Shown here: positions 23,829 to 33,046 of the stretch, piece by piece | How the letters are laid out: every line of letters starts with the position of its first letter | Numbering within the stretch: position 1 is the stretch's first letter | Assembly (NCBI GenBank): GCA_022826045.1 | Contig: JAJDVQ010000087.1 | Location: 1 to 43,644, forward strand | DNA: 43,644 nucleotides | Source: Acidimicrobiia bacterium | Lineage (GTDB): Bacteria; Actinomycetota; Acidimicrobiia; Acidimicrobiales; Poriferisodalaceae | Direction of reading: 5' to 3' | Translations under genes and position numbers: made by a program | Notes under the pieces: model-generated | Told to the model about the DNA's origin: nothing | The model's input: the letters and a program-made list of their open reading frames with translations, nothing else | The model's database searches: none

Positions 23829-24959
23829 GTGCAGATCCGCCGCCTGAAGACGTTCACCTTCCCCGTGCCGTTCAAGCGCGTCTTCCGGCATGCCGCTGCC
23901 AGTCGCCGCCACGCTGAGAACCTCATCGTCGCGGCCCACGCTGACGACGGCACGATCGGCTACGGGGAAGGGTGCCCGCGGCTGTACGTGACCGGCGAGA
24001 CCGTCGGGGGCTGCGCCGCCTTCGTCAACCAGCACGCGGCGTCATTCTGCGCGGAAGTCGGGAGCGTGGATGACCTGCGTTCCTGGATCGACGCCCATGG
24101 CGATGCCATCGACGAGAACCCGGCTGCGTTCTGCGCGATGGAGCTGGCCGCCCTCGACCTGCTGGGCAAGGCGAGCGGCCGCAACATCGAGCAGCTGCTG
24201 GGTGTTGCTTCAGGGCCGCCCGACGTCGCCTATACGGCTGTCCTGGGCGACATGCCCCTGCTGCTGTATCGATGGCAGCTGCGCGGATTCCGCGTCCGGG
24301 GCTTCAACGACTTCAAGGTGAAGCTCTCGGGTTCGCCGCGGCGTGACCGCGCCAAGCTGGCCCCGTTCGTTTCCCGGGGGTCGAGCCCGGCGATGGTTCG
24401 CCTCGACGCGAACAACCTCTGGGAGACGCCCGAGCAATGCGCAGAGCACTTGGATGAACTGGGCGACATCGCATTCGCCGTCGAGGAACCGCTGCAGGCG
24501 GGTGATGTCGACGGCTGCATGCGCGTCGCGCAGCAGTGCCGGGTGAAGATCATCGCCGACGAGAGCGTGCGACGTACCCGGCAGCTCGAAGCGCTTCTGG
24601 AGCCATCGGCGTGGATCGTGAACGTGCGGGTATCGAAGATGGGTGGGATCGTCAGGTCGCTGGAGGTGGTGGCTGCTGCAGCGAGCGTCGGCATTGACGT
24701 CATCGTCGGCTGCCAGGTGGGGGAGACGAGCCTGCTCACTCGGGCGGCACTTCCCGTCATCGCGAGCGCTCCGGGTGCCCTTGTGGGGGCCGAAGGCGCC
24801 TTCGGGACGCATCTGCTGGCCCGTGATCTCACCGATCGGACGATCATGTGGGGCTACGGGGGCATGCTGCGCGGACGCGACGTGCCTGATCGCAGCGGCG
24901 GCGGGCTGGGTCTGCGGCTCGATCCCGCGGCCGTCCTGGTGCCGCTGGAGGACAGGTGA
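23829..24959 (+). CDS. Enolase-superfamily enzyme, muconate-lactonizing subgroup (dipeptide-epimerase/OSBS-like)
   Basis: 376 residues from GTG 23829, chosen for the GAGGTG site five bases upstream. An N-terminal capping domain is followed by the barrel with a KVK (KxK) motif in DFKVKLSG, metal ligands in VRLDANN, VEEPL and IADES, and a second catalytic Lys in RVSKMGG. These place it in the MLE subgroup, which includes L-Ala-D/L-Glu epimerases, other dipeptide epimerases, and succinylbenzoate synthases. Menaquinone genes are absent nearby, so epimerisation of an amino-acid amide fits the GH3 neighbour best. Confidence 0.82.
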   Translation: MQIRRLKTFTFPVPFKRVFRHAAASRRHAENLIVAAHADDGTIGYGEGCPRLYVTGETVGGCAAFVNQHAASFCAEVGSVDDLRSWIDAHGDAIDENPAAFCAMELAALDLLGKASGRNIEQLLGVASGPPDVAYTAVLGDMPLLLYRWQLRGFRVRGFNDFKVKLSGSPRRDRAKLAPFVSRGSSPAMVRLDANNLWETPEQCAEHLDELGDIAFAVEEPLQAGDVDGCMRVAQQCRVKIIADESVRRTRQLEALLEPSAWIVNVRVSKMGGIVRSLEVVAAAASVGIDVIVGCQVGETSLLTRAALPVIASAPGALVGAEGAFGTHLLARDLTDRTIMWGYGGMLRGRDVPDRSGGGLGLRLDPAAVLVPLEDR

Positions 24960-25414
24960 GCGACACCCGATTTGCTGCGGCAAGCCTTGTATTCGGCCTG
25001 GCATTCCTGGCCCGCGTCGCGGGTCAAGCAGCACAGCGCTGGTGGGACGTGGCCTTCCTGCCCTCCCAGGACGCCTGGCAGGGCAGCAGCCTGCCGTTCC
25101 CGGCGCTGTTCGCGGCCCAAGTGGTGATCTTGATGATCATCGCAGCAGCGACGCTGCGAATGCGAGCTGGTCGGAACCTCTTCAGGCGGCGCTGGGAGCG
25201 ACCAGTCGCTTGGTTCGGCGTCCTGTACTTCGCTGTGATGGCGGCGCGTTTGGCAGTCGGGCTCCTCGGCGATGCTGGCGCGTTCGGCGACGAGAGCATC
25301 GCTGCAGGGAAGTGGTTCACTGCCTACCTGCCGACGGCATTCCACCTGGTCCTGGCGAGCGAAGTGATGCTGTTCGCGGCCTATCAACGAGCGCGTTCCC
25401 AACCCGCCGGCTGA
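24956..25414 (+). CDS. Small integral membrane protein of unknown function
   Basis: 152 residues from a GTG that overlaps the previous stop by four bases. Four hydrophobic segments are visible (about 5-20, 48-66, 82-103 and 122-144) with a basic loop ([13 protein letters not shown]) between the second and third. I recognise no family. It closes the hydroxylase-GH3-epimerase operon and may anchor or transport the product. Confidence 0.72.
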   Translation: MSDTRFAAASLVFGLAFLARVAGQAAQRWWDVAFLPSQDAWQGSSLPFPALFAAQVVILMIIAAATLRMRAGRNLFRRRWERPVAWFGVLYFAVMAARLAVGLLGDAGAFGDESIAAGKWFTAYLPTAFHLVLASEVMLFAAYQRARSQPAG

Positions 25415-25426
25415 GCGGGCGCGAGG

Positions 25427-25455
25427 TTGGGGCGGTCGTGGGGGATCGGTAGCCT
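25427..25455 (+). promoter_or_regulatory. Weak candidate promoter of the ribosomal protein operon
   Basis: TTGGGG (25427-25432), a 17-base spacer and TAGCCT (25450-25455) match TTGNNN/TANNNT. It stands at the beginning of a leader of about 260 bases before rplC. The 301-base interval 25415-25715 contains no convincing gene; rpsJ is not there. Confidence 0.35.
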
Positions 25456-25598
25456 GCTTCATTCGCGGCGCGGACTTCCTGCGTCGAACTGACGTCCGGC
25501 GAGGCCGGATGCCTCCCCGCAATGGGTCGGGTGTTCGGAACCGGTCGGCACAACCTCCAGAACCGCTCCGCCGGCGCAGCCGTGCGGAGCGTTCGCAT

Positions 25599-25652
25599 GG
25601 CGGCCCGCTCTGCGGGCAGCCGCAAAGACAGGGGCCCGAAGAGCGGGCCGCC
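25599..25652 (+). promoter_or_regulatory. Leader stem-loop before rplC
   Basis: GGCGGCCCGCTC (25599-25610) pairs perfectly with GAGCGGGCCGCC (25641-25652) over a 30-base interior. It lies 63 bases before the rplC ATG in an untranslated leader, where S10-type operons often carry ribosomal-protein-binding control elements. No U-run follows. Confidence 0.45.
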
Positions 25653-25715
25653 GAAGGGACAACTGCTCGCTGTGCGGGCGGTGAGACGCACGGCGAAGGC
25701 ACGAGAGAGACGTCC

Positions 25716-26390
25716 ATGGCGAACAAGGCGCTGGTCGCCACCAAAGTCGGCATGACACAGCTCTGGGACGACGACAACCGCGTCGTCCCGGTCACCGTGC
25801 TGCGCGTCGACGATTGCCGGGTCACCCGGGTCCGCACCACCGAGCAGGACGGCTACACCGCGGTGCAGGTCACTTACGGCCACCGCGAGGCCCGCAAGAT
25901 CAACAAGCCCATTAATGGTCACTACGAGCGAGCCGGGATCGACCCCGGCGTACGCCTCGTAGAGCTGCGGCTCGACGATGTCAGCGAAGTAACGGTCGGC
26001 ACCGAATTGGGTGCCGACCTTTTCAGTCCTGGAGAGCTGGTCGATGTGACAGCCACCTCCAAGGGCAAGGGCTTCGCCGGCACCATGAAGCGGCACAACT
26101 TCTCGGGCCAGCGCGCCAGTCACGGCGCGCACCGGGTTCATCGGGCCCCCGGCGCCATCGGCGCATGCGCCACGCCTTCACGGGTGTTCAAGGGCACCCG
26201 CATGGCCGGCCGCATGGGCGGCGAGAAGGTCACCACGCTCAACCTTTCGGTGGTCGAGGCCGACGCCGAGCGAGGTCTGCTGCTGGTGCGGGGCTCGGTC
26301 CCCGGGCCCAAGGGCGGCACGGTCGTCGTCCGCAACGCAGTCAAAGCGCCGCAAGGCGCGTCAAGCAGCACAGCGACGATCGAAGCGTGA
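25716..26390 (+). CDS. rplC: Large ribosomal subunit protein L3 (uL3)
   Basis: 224 residues from ATG 25716 ([17 protein letters not shown]). The central loop [28 protein letters not shown] is typical in order and position, and the C-terminus is VRNAVKAP. L3 starts assembly of the large subunit near the peptidyl-transferase centre. It is the first gene of the cluster here; rpsJ, which usually precedes it, is absent. Confidence 0.95.
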   Translation: MANKALVATKVGMTQLWDDDNRVVPVTVLRVDDCRVTRVRTTEQDGYTAVQVTYGHREARKINKPINGHYERAGIDPGVRLVELRLDDVSEVTVGTELGADLFSPGELVDVTATSKGKGFAGTMKRHNFSGQRASHGAHRVHRAPGAIGACATPSRVFKGTRMAGRMGGEKVTTLNLSVVEADAERGLLLVRGSVPGPKGGTVVVRNAVKAPQGASSSTATIEA

Positions 26391-26400
26391 GGAGATTCTG

Positions 26401-27063
26401 ATGACACTCACGCTCGACGTTCGCACTCCCGACGGCGGCACAGCCGGCACCGTGGAGCTCGACGAAGCCATCTTCGGCATCGAGCCGAACATGGCGGCGC
26501 TGCATCAGGCCGTCACGGCCCAGCGCGCCGCCCGCCGCAGCGGCTCTCACAGCACCCTCACCCGGGCCGAAGTGCGGGGCGGCGGGGCCAAGCCGTGGCG
26601 CCAGAAGGGCACCGGCCGGGCTCGCCACGGCTCGATCCGCTCGCCGCAGTGGGCCGGCGGCGGCATCGCACACGGACCGAAGCCGCGCGACTACCGCCAG
26701 AAGGTGAATCGCAAGACGGTGCGGCTAGCGCTCTGCTCGGCACTGAGCGACCGGGCTCGCAGCGAGCGCGTCATGGTGATCGACGAGTGGCGCTTTGCCC
26801 AGCCGCGCACGAAAGACGCGATCGCAGTGCTCGAGAACCTGTCCCTTTCGGGGCAGGTTCTGCTCGTTCTGGGTGACAGCGACGCGCACCGCACTGCCGG
26901 TCGCAGCTTCCGCAATCTCCCTGCCGTCAGCGCGGTCAGCCCGTCCGAGCTGAACGCCTACGACATCCTGCGCTCGGACTGGCTGGTCTTCACGCCGGAC
27001 ACGCTGCCGACGAGCGCCGATCCCGCCGGCGCCCACGCTGACACCGAGGGGGCAGCACAGTGA
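26401..27063 (+). CDS. rplD: Large ribosomal subunit protein L4 (uL4)
   Basis: 220 residues. The extended loop [30 protein letters not shown] motif (about 59-84) reaches into the exit tunnel. In some bacteria L4 also represses its operon through the leader. It starts ten bases after rplC, with a GAGGAG site, and its stop overlaps the GTG of rplW. A strong hairpin lies within the gene at 26834-26861. The C-terminal 20 residues are a loose Ala/Thr-rich extension. Confidence 0.95.
   Translation: MTLTLDVRTPDGGTAGTVELDEAIFGIEPNMAALHQAVTAQRAARRSGSHSTLTRAEVRGGGAKPWRQKGTGRARHGSIRSPQWAGGGIAHGPKPRDYRQKVNRKTVRLALCSALSDRARSERVMVIDEWRFAQPRTKDAIAVLENLSLSGQVLLVLGDSDAHRTAGRSFRNLPAVSAVSPSELNAYDILRSDWLVFTPDTLPTSADPAGAHADTEGAAQ
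26834..26861 (+). other. 12-bp hairpin with UUUC loop inside rplD
   Basis: AGAACCTGTCCC and GGGGCAGGTTCT pair over all 12 positions (one G-U) around a four-base loop closed by C-G. It would fold in the mRNA without interrupting the coding frame (codons for [11 protein letters not shown]). Confidence 0.5.
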
Positions 27064-27350
27064 AAGACCCCCGCGACGTGCTGATCGCCCCGGTCATCTC
27101 GGAGAAGTCGTACGACTTCCTCGAAGAGGGCATCTACGTGTTCCGCGTGCATCCCTCGGCCAGCAAGCCCGAGATCCGCCAAGCGGTCGAGTCGATCTTC
27201 GACGTCAAGGTCGCCAAGGTCAACACGCTCAACCGCAAGGGCAAGAAGCGGCGCAACCGGCGCAACAACACCGTCGGCAAGCGGCCGGACACCAAGCGGG
27301 CCATCGTCACCCTCGTCGAGGGCGACTCGATTCAGATCTTCAATTCGTAG
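27060..27350 (+). CDS. rplW: Large ribosomal subunit protein L23 (uL23)
   Basis: 96 residues from a GTG that overlaps the rplD stop. [19 protein letters not shown] at the N-terminus and [16 protein letters not shown] in the RNA-binding loop are characteristic. L23 lies at the tunnel exit and docks trigger factor and SRP. The length is normal for the family. Confidence 0.95.
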   Translation: MKDPRDVLIAPVISEKSYDFLEEGIYVFRVHPSASKPEIRQAVESIFDVKVAKVNTLNRKGKKRRNRRNNTVGKRPDTKRAIVTLVEGDSIQIFNS

Positions 27351-27358
27351 GACTCGTC

Positions 27359-28195
27359 ATGGGCATTCGAGTACGCAAACCGACGAGTCCCGGGCGAAGG
27401 TTCCAGACGGTCTCGGACTTCGCCGACCTCACGGCAACCAAGCCCGAGCGCACCCTCATCGCCAAGAAGCACTCCACCGGCGGTCGCAACAACTACGGGC
27501 GCAAGACCTCTCGCCATCGCGGGGGCGGCCACAAGCAGCGGTACCGCGTGATCGACTTCCGCCGCAACAAGGACGGGGTGCCCGCCACGGTCGCCACGAT
27601 CGAATACGACCCCAACCGCAACGCACGCATCGCGCTGCTGCACTACCACGACGGCGAGAAGCGCTACATCCTGGCGCCCGCCGGGATCGGGGTCGGCGAC
27701 AAGCTCGCCAACGGTTCAGACGCCGAAGTGCGAGTCGGCAACGCCATGCCGCTGCGCTACGTGCCGGTCGGCACCACCGTGCACAACGTGGAGCTGAAGC
27801 CGGGAGGCGGCGGCCGCATGGCCCGCTCAGCTGGCTCCAGTGTGCAGCTCGTTGCCAAGGAGGGCGCGTATGCCACGCTGCGGCTGCCCTCCACCGAGAT
27901 GCGCCGGGTGCCGATCGACTGCCGCGCCACCATCGGCTCGGTCGGCAACGCCGAGGCCGACCTCGTCAAGATCGGCAAGGCGGGCCGCAATCGTTACAAG
28001 GGCGTGCGCCCCCAGACCCGCGGCGTGGCCATGAACCCTGTCGACCACCCCCTCGGCGGCGGCGAGGGCAAGTCCTCCGGCGGCCGCCACCCGGTCTCGC
28101 CGTGGGGCAAGCCCGAGGGCCGCACCAGATCGAAGAACAGCAAGTCCAACGACCTCATCGTCCGCCGTCGCCGGACACGAGGGTCCCGGAGGTAG
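27359..28195 (+). CDS. rplB: Large ribosomal subunit protein L2 (uL2)
   Basis: 278 residues, the normal length. [13 protein letters not shown] at the N-terminus, [15 protein letters not shown], and near the C-terminus [17 protein letters not shown] with the conserved His needed for peptidyl-transferase activity. It starts eight bases after rplW. Confidence 0.96.
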   Translation: MGIRVRKPTSPGRRFQTVSDFADLTATKPERTLIAKKHSTGGRNNYGRKTSRHRGGGHKQRYRVIDFRRNKDGVPATVATIEYDPNRNARIALLHYHDGEKRYILAPAGIGVGDKLANGSDAEVRVGNAMPLRYVPVGTTVHNVELKPGGGGRMARSAGSSVQLVAKEGAYATLRLPSTEMRRVPIDCRATIGSVGNAEADLVKIGKAGRNRYKGVRPQTRGVAMNPVDHPLGGGEGKSSGGRHPVSPWGKPEGRTRSKNSKSNDLIVRRRRTRGSRR

Positions 28196-28199
28196 AGCG

Positions 28200-28478
28200 A
28201 TGCCGCGCAGTCTCAAGAAGGGCCCGTTCGTCGATGACCACCTGCTGTCAAAGGTGGATGAACTCAACGAGAGCGGCGAGCGCAAGGTCATCAAGACGTG
28301 GAGCCGACGCTCCACGATCATCCCCGAGATGATCGGTCACACCATTGCCGTGCACGACGGGCGCAAGCACCTGCCGGTGTACGTGACCGAGTCGATGGTG
28401 GGCCACAAGCTGGGCGAGTTCGCGCCGACGCGGACGTTCAAGTTCCACGCCGGCCAGGAGCGAGGGGGCCGACGATGA
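28200..28478 (+). CDS. rpsS: Small ribosomal subunit protein S19 (uS19)
   Basis: 92 residues: [23 protein letters not shown], and [17 protein letters not shown]19 binds the 30S head near the A site. It follows rplB after four bases and overlaps rplV by four bases. Confidence 0.96.
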   Translation: MPRSLKKGPFVDDHLLSKVDELNESGERKVIKTWSRRSTIIPEMIGHTIAVHDGRKHLPVYVTESMVGHKLGEFAPTRTFKFHAGQERGGRR

Positions 28479-29158
28479 GCGGTCTCATCGATCTTGACGT
28501 CATCGCAGGGGCCAAAGCGACGCTTCGCTACGGCCGGCTGTCGGCGTCCAAGGCCCGGGTGGTGCTCAATCTCATCCGCGACGAAGACTTGGCTCTGGCT
28601 CGCGACCGGCTGCGATTCTGCGAGCGCGGCGCTGCCGAAGTGGTGTCCAAGGTGCTCGAGAGTGCCGTGGCGAACGCCACCAACAACGAACAACTCGACG
28701 CCGACGAGCTGTATGTGGCCGAATGCTGGGCCGACGAGGGACCGGTGCTGAAGCGCTGGCGCCCGCGGGCACGGGGCCGCGCCACGCGCATCCACAAGCA
28801 GACCTGCCACATCACGGTGATCGTTGCGCAGCTCAGTCCAGAGGAGCTCGAGATGCGTGAGGCTCGCTTGGCGGCCTCGGGCTCCCAGACCGCCGCCGCG
28901 GCCCGCGCGGCACGAGTGGCCGCGAGCCGTGCAGCCGAAACGGGCGACGACGAGCCCGATTCCGAGGCAGATCTCGACGAAGCAGGAGTCGTCGAAGCGG
29001 TCGAGGCGGTCGGCGTCGATGCCGGCACTGAGCCTGATGCCGTTGCTGCTGATGAGGTCACAGACGGCACTGACGGCGTCGAATCCTCCGAAGACAGCGA
29101 CATCAGCGGGGCTGAAGCCGCTGACCCCGAAGCTGACGACCCCGAAGAAAAGAACTGA
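28475..29158 (+). CDS. rplV: Large ribosomal subunit protein L22 (uL22) with long acidic C-terminal extension
   Basis: 227 residues. The first 125 or so are normal L22 ([41 protein letters not shown]), which lines the exit tunnel. The remainder, roughly 100 residues, is an extension: an Ala/Arg-rich helix followed by a strongly acidic Asp/Glu/Ser tail. Extended L22 tails occur in several actinobacteria, but this one is long. The stop is two bases before rpsC. Confidence 0.93.
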   Translation: MSGLIDLDVIAGAKATLRYGRLSASKARVVLNLIRDEDLALARDRLRFCERGAAEVVSKVLESAVANATNNEQLDADELYVAECWADEGPVLKRWRPRARGRATRIHKQTCHITVIVAQLSPEELEMREARLAASGSQTAAAARAARVAASRAAETGDDEPDSEADLDEAGVVEAVEAVGVDAGTEPDAVAADEVTDGTDGVESSEDSDISGAEAADPEADDPEEKN

Positions 29159-29160
29159 TC

Positions 29161-30048
29161 ATGGGTCAGAAGGTCAACCCGTACGGTTTCCGCCTGGGAA
29201 TCACCACCGACTGGAAGTCGCGCTGGTACGCCGACAAGGAGTACCAGGACTACCTCATCGAGGATTGGAAGATCCGCGACTTCCTGCGGACTGAGCTGCC
29301 GCACGCAGCCATCAGCCGCATCGAGGTGGAGCGCACCCGGGACCGCCTGCGGGTTGACGTGCACACCGCCCGTCCCGGCATCGTCATCGGACGGCGCGGG
29401 AGCGAGGCCGACCGCCTGCGCACCAAGCTCGGCAAGATCTCCGGCAATCCCAAAGTGCAGCTCAACATCCAGGAGATCAAGCAGCCCGAGCTGGAAGCAG
29501 CGCTCATCGCCCAGGGGGTGGCAGATCAGCTCGCCGGCCGCGTAGCGTTCCGCCGGGCCATGAAGCGCGCCGTGCAGAACGCGCAGAAGGCGGGCGCGCT
29601 CGGCATCCGGGTGCAGTGCTCAGGCCGGCTCGGCGGCTCTGAGATGGCCCGCACCGAGTGGTATCGCGAGGGCCGCGTGCCGCTGCACACGCTGCGCGCC
29701 GACATCGATTACGGCTTCCGGGAGGCCCGTACGACCGCCGGGCGCATCGGCGTCAAGGTGTGGCTCTACAAGGGCGACATCCTCCCCTACAAGGTGTCTT
29801 CCGATGAGCGCATTCACCGTGAGGCCGCCATGGCAACCGGACAGACCTCCGGTGACGGCGCGCCCCCCGCAGGAGTCGTGACATCGGCCGGCCGACGCAA
29901 CGATCTCGACGAACTGCCCGAGGAGCCCGTCCCGCTGCTGCGTGAGGCCGATCCCGAATTCGAGCGCCTGCTCGAAGAGGAAGAGCAGATCGAGCGCGCC
30001 ACGCGCGACCAGTCCCAGACGCCCAACTTCAGGCCGGGAGACGACTGA
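29161..30048 (+). CDS. rpsC: Small ribosomal subunit protein S3 (uS3) with C-terminal extension
   Basis: 295 residues. [13 protein letters not shown] at the N-terminus, the KH domain with [14 protein letters not shown], and [31 protein letters not shown] are diagnostic. S3 forms the mRNA entry helicase of the 30S subunit. The last 75 or so residues are a charged, acidic extension beyond the usual core. Its stop shares one base with the rplP start. Confidence 0.95.
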   Translation: MGQKVNPYGFRLGITTDWKSRWYADKEYQDYLIEDWKIRDFLRTELPHAAISRIEVERTRDRLRVDVHTARPGIVIGRRGSEADRLRTKLGKISGNPKVQLNIQEIKQPELEAALIAQGVADQLAGRVAFRRAMKRAVQNAQKAGALGIRVQCSGRLGGSEMARTEWYREGRVPLHTLRADIDYGFREARTTAGRIGVKVWLYKGDILPYKVSSDERIHREAAMATGQTSGDGAPPAGVVTSAGRRNDLDELPEEPVPLLREADPEFERLLEEEEQIERATRDQSQTPNFRPGDD

Positions 30049-30464
30049 TGCTGATGCCTCGCAAGGTGAAGCACCGCAAGGCGCATCGCGGCCGCATGAA
30101 GGGCCGCACCAAGGGCGGCACGGCCGTGCACTTCGGCGACTACGGCATCCAGGCGCTCGAGCCAGGCTGGATCACGGCCCGCCAGATCGAGGCTGCTCGA
30201 ATCGCCATGACCCGCCATGTCAAGCGCGGCGGCAAGGTGTGGATCAACATCTTTCCCGACAAGCCGGTGACCGCAAAGCCCGCGGAGACCCGCATGGGCT
30301 CCGGCAAGGGCAACCCCGAGAAGTGGGTGGCCGTGGTCAAGCCGGGTCGGGTGATGTTCGAGCTGGGCGGCGTGAACGCCGAGCTGGCTCGCGGCGCCAT
30401 GGAGCGCGCCATCCAGAAGCTGCCGGTGCGGGCACGTGTGATCTCGCGCGAGGAGGCCATCTGA
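30048..30464 (+). CDS. rplP: Large ribosomal subunit protein L16 (uL16)
   Basis: 138 residues of normal length: [15 protein letters not shown], then [21 protein letters not shown], and the [14 protein letters not shown] loop. L16 binds near the A-site tRNA elbow. The stop overlaps the rpmC ATG (ATGA arrangement). Confidence 0.96.
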   Translation: MLMPRKVKHRKAHRGRMKGRTKGGTAVHFGDYGIQALEPGWITARQIEAARIAMTRHVKRGGKVWINIFPDKPVTAKPAETRMGSGKGNPEKWVAVVKPGRVMFELGGVNAELARGAMERAIQKLPVRARVISREEAI

Positions 30465-30760
30465 TGGCCAAGGCCGCGACGCTTCGCACGCTGTCCGACG
30501 ACCAGCTGTTCGACGAGCTCGAGAGCGCCCGCCAGGAGCTCTTCAACCTGCGGTTCGCGTTCGCTACCGGACAGCTCGACAACTCCGCGCAGATGTCGGC
30601 GACCCGGCGTGACATCGCACGCATTCACACCGTGCTGCGTGAGCGTGAGATCGCTGCCGCCGATGCGCTGGCTGGCGCCTCGCAGGGCTCGGCCGGGCTG
30701 GCTGGCGCCTCGCAGGGCTCGGCCGGAGTCGGCATTGCGGAGACAGGAGACCCCTCATGA
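30464..30760 (+). CDS. rpmC: Large ribosomal subunit protein L29 (uL29) with tandem-repeat tail
   Basis: 98 residues from ATG 30464. The first 65 are normal L29 ([28 protein letters not shown]). The C-terminal extension contains [10 protein letters not shown] twice, encoded by a perfect 30-bp tandem duplication at 30667-30726. L29 lies near the tunnel exit, so a tail could reach nascent-chain factors, but slippage is the simpler origin. It overlaps rpsQ by four bases. Confidence 0.92.
   Translation: MAKAATLRTLSDDQLFDELESARQELFNLRFAFATGQLDNSAQMSATRRDIARIHTVLREREIAAADALAGASQGSAGLAGASQGSAGVGIAETGDPS
30667..30726. repeat. Perfect 30-bp tandem duplication in rpmC
   Basis: Units 30667-30696 and 30697-30726 are identical. 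The length is a multiple of three, so the reading frame is kept and ten residues are duplicated. Confidence 0.9.
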
Positions 30761-31035
30761 ACACAGAGTCGGCACCCGACGCTGAGCGCAACCGACGCAA
30801 GATCCGTGAGGGCATCGTCACCTCCACCAAGATGGACCGCACCGCGGTGGTCTCGGTGACCGAGCGCGTGCGCCACCCCCGCTACTTCAAGACCGTGCAG
30901 CGCACGAAGAAGCTCTACGTCCACGACCCCGACCGAGACACGCGTCCGGGCGACCGGGTGCGCGTGATGGAGACACGTCCGATCTCGAAGACCAAGCGCT
31001 GGCGCCTGGTCGAGATCACCGAGCGGGCCCGCTGA
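30757..31035 (+). CDS. rpsQ: Small ribosomal subunit protein S17 (uS17)
   Basis: 92 residues: EGIVTSTKMDRTAVVSV, RHPRYFKTVQRTKKLYVHD and DRVRVMETRPISKTKRWRLVEI. S17 binds helix 11 of 16S rRNA early in assembly. The ATG overlaps the rpmC stop. The length is normal for an actinobacterial S17. Confidence 0.96.
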   Translation: MNTESAPDAERNRRKIREGIVTSTKMDRTAVVSVTERVRHPRYFKTVQRTKKLYVHDPDRDTRPGDRVRVMETRPISKTKRWRLVEITERAR

Positions 31036-31065
31036 GCCCCGAGCCAGAGAAGAACCGCGTATCTG

Positions 31066-31434
31066 ATGATCCAGCAAGAATCCCGACTCAAAGTCGCCGA
31101 CAACTCGGGCGCCCGCGAGGTGCTGTGCATTCGCGTGCTCGGCGGCACGGGTCGTCGCTACGCCTCCATCGGCGACGTGTTCATCGCCACCGTGAAGGAT
31201 GCGATCCCCGGCGCCTCGGTGCGCAAGGGCGACGTGGTGCGCTGCGTCGTGGTGCGCACACGCAAGGAGCGTCGGCGTCCCGACGGCAGCTACATCCGAT
31301 TCGACGAGAACGCTGCCGTGCTCGTCGACGACAACCGCCAGCCGCGGGGCACCCGCATCTTCGGCCCCGTCGGCCGCGAGCTGCGCGACAAGCGCTTCAT
31401 GCGCATCGTGTCGCTCGCGCCAGAGGTCCTCTGA
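31066..31434 (+). CDS. rplN: Large ribosomal subunit protein L14 (uL14)
   Basis: 122 residues, exactly the usual length: [19 protein letters not shown], then [18 protein letters not shown], ending [13 protein letters not shown]14 contacts the 30S at an intersubunit bridge and is the first gene of the classical spc section. It has an AGAGAAG site upstream. Confidence 0.97.
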   Translation: MIQQESRLKVADNSGAREVLCIRVLGGTGRRYASIGDVFIATVKDAIPGASVRKGDVVRCVVVRTRKERRRPDGSYIRFDENAAVLVDDNRQPRGTRIFGPVGRELRDKRFMRIVSLAPEVL

Positions 31435-31445
31435 GGGGAGTGGAG

Positions 31446-31787
31446 ATGGCACGTCAGCGAAACCAGCTGCCCCGGCTGCGAGTCCGCAAGGGCGACAGCG
31501 TGCGCGTGATGTCAGGCCCCGACAAGGGCCGCGAAGGCGAGGTCGTCTCGGTCGACCCGCTGCGCCGCCGCCTCACGGTTGAGGGCGTGAACGTCGGCCA
31601 CAAGCATCAGCGTCCCTCCCAGCAGAACCAGGAAGGCCAGATCATCGACTACCTGCTGCCGATTGACGTGTCGAACGTCGCGGTCGTGTGCCCCCGCACG
31701 GGCCAGCCGGGTCGGGTCGGGTTCCGTCTCGAAGGCGAACGCAAGGTGCGCTACCACAGGGCTTCCGGGGAGGAACTGCCGTCATGA
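31446..31787 (+). CDS. rplX: Large ribosomal subunit protein L24 (uL24)
   Basis: 113 residues from ATG 31446. The KOW motif is clear ([27 protein letters not shown]), followed by [11 protein letters not shown] and the [12 protein letters not shown] segment. L24 is an assembly initiator of the 50S. The stop overlaps the rplE ATG by four bases. An in-frame GTG at 31440 is a less likely start. Confidence 0.94.
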   Translation: MARQRNQLPRLRVRKGDSVRVMSGPDKGREGEVVSVDPLRRRLTVEGVNVGHKHQRPSQQNQEGQIIDYLLPIDVSNVAVVCPRTGQPGRVGFRLEGERKVRYHRASGEELPS

Positions 31788-32383
31788 GCGTGACCGAAGC
31801 TCCCGAGGCTGCTAACCCCCCGGCGCGGCCCGAGCCGCGGATGAAGGCGCTCTACCGAGACTCCGTGCGCGCCCAGCTCCGCCAAGATCTGGGGCTCGGA
31901 AACATCATGCAGGTGCCCGCGCTCAGCAAGATCAGCGTCAACATGGGTGTCGGCGCGGCACTCACGAACCGGGGCCTGCTCGAAGGCGCCATCGACGACC
32001 TCAGCCGCATCTGCGGTCAGCGTCCGGCGATCACCCGGGCCAAGCGCTCGATCGCGGGCTTCAAGCTGCGCGAGGGCAACGCCATCGGCGCTCGGGTGAC
32101 GCTTCGCCGCGATCGCATGTGGGAGTTCTACGACCGGCTCGTGTCGCTGGCGATTCCTCGCATCCGGGACTTCCGCGGACTGTCGCCACGCAGCTTCGAC
32201 GGGCACGGCAACTACACGTTCGGCATCACCGAACAGCTGGTCTTCCCAGAGATCGATTACGACAGCGTCAACCAGATCCGGGGCATGGACATCACGCTCG
32301 TGACGTCGGCGGTCGACGATGCGGGCGGACGTGCCCTGCTCGATGCGCTCGGATTCCCGTTCCGACAGGGTCCCACCCCCTAG
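31784..32383 (+). CDS. rplE: Large ribosomal subunit protein L5 (uL5)
   Basis: 199 residues from ATG 31784: a short variable N-terminus, then [36 protein letters not shown], and [20 protein letters not shown]5 binds 5S rRNA in the central protuberance. Confidence 0.95.
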   Translation: MSVTEAPEAANPPARPEPRMKALYRDSVRAQLRQDLGLGNIMQVPALSKISVNMGVGAALTNRGLLEGAIDDLSRICGQRPAITRAKRSIAGFKLREGNAIGARVTLRRDRMWEFYDRLVSLAIPRIRDFRGLSPRSFDGHGNYTFGITEQLVFPEIDYDSVNQIRGMDITLVTSAVDDAGGRALLDALGFPFRQGPTP

Positions 32384-32418
32384 CACCCCACTTCACACCT
32401 CCAGCAAAGGCAGTACTG

Positions 32419-32604
32419 ATGGCCAAGAAGGCACTGATCAACAAGCAGCAGCGCACCCCCAAGTTCAAGGTGCGCGCCTACACGCGTTGTCGCGTATGCG
32501 GTCGGCCGCGGTCGGTGTACCGCAAGTTCGGGCTGTGTCGAGTGTGCCTACGAGAGATGGTCCATGCCGGCGAGGTGCCCGGCGTGACCAAGGCCAGCTG
32601 GTGA
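32419..32604 (+). CDS. rpsN: Small ribosomal subunit protein S14, zinc-binding type Z (uS14)
   Basis: 61 residues: [21 protein letters not shown], then two CxxC pairs (CRVCGRP and CRVCLRE) that bind zinc, and the C-terminal GVTKASW. This is the short, zinc-containing form found in Gram-positive bacteria. It is preceded by 35 bases of untranslated spacer. Confidence 0.96.
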   Translation: MAKKALINKQQRTPKFKVRAYTRCRVCGRPRSVYRKFGLCRVCLREMVHAGEVPGVTKASW

Positions 32605-32632
32605 GGGGCCAGCAGGTGAGGGAGGTGCGCAC

Positions 32633-33037
32633 ATGTCGATGACCGACCCCATTGCGGACATGCTGACCCGCATCCGCAACGCCAACTTGGTGTTCAAGGA
32701 CGAGGTGGCCATGCCGTCCTCGAAGCAGAAGGAGCGCCTCGCGGCGATCCTCAAGCGCGAGGGGTACGTGAGCGACTTCAAGGTGGAGGGCTCCCACGGG
32801 AGTTCCGACCGCAAGCTCACGATCAACCTGAAGTACACATCGGACCGCGATCGGACGATCTCTGGACTGCAGCGGATCTCCAAGCCCGGGCTGCGTGTGT
32901 ACACCAAGTCCGACAAGGTGCCCCGCGTGCTCGGCGGCCTCGGCATTGCCGTGCTGTCCACGAGCCGGGGCCTGATGACTGACCGCGAGGCTCGCCGCAA
33001 CCGCATGGGCGGCGAAGTCCTCTGTTACGTCTGGTAG
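32633..33037 (+). CDS. rpsH: Small ribosomal subunit protein S8 (uS8)
   Basis: 134 residues: [37 protein letters not shown], ending [10 protein letters not shown]8 is a central 16S rRNA binder and, in E. coli, the translational repressor of the spc operon. GGGAGGTG provides the ribosome-binding site. Confidence 0.96.
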   Translation: MSMTDPIADMLTRIRNANLVFKDEVAMPSSKQKERLAAILKREGYVSDFKVEGSHGSSDRKLTINLKYTSDRDRTISGLQRISKPGLRVYTKSDKVPRVLGGLGIAVLSTSRGLMTDREARRNRMGGEVLCYVW

Positions 33038-33046
33038 GAGGCGGCG

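Noticed and set aside
25509..25715. Possible rpsJ or N-terminal extension of L3
   Set aside because: The translation is basic low-complexity without S10 motifs, and L3 has a canonical [15 protein letters not shown] start at 25716.
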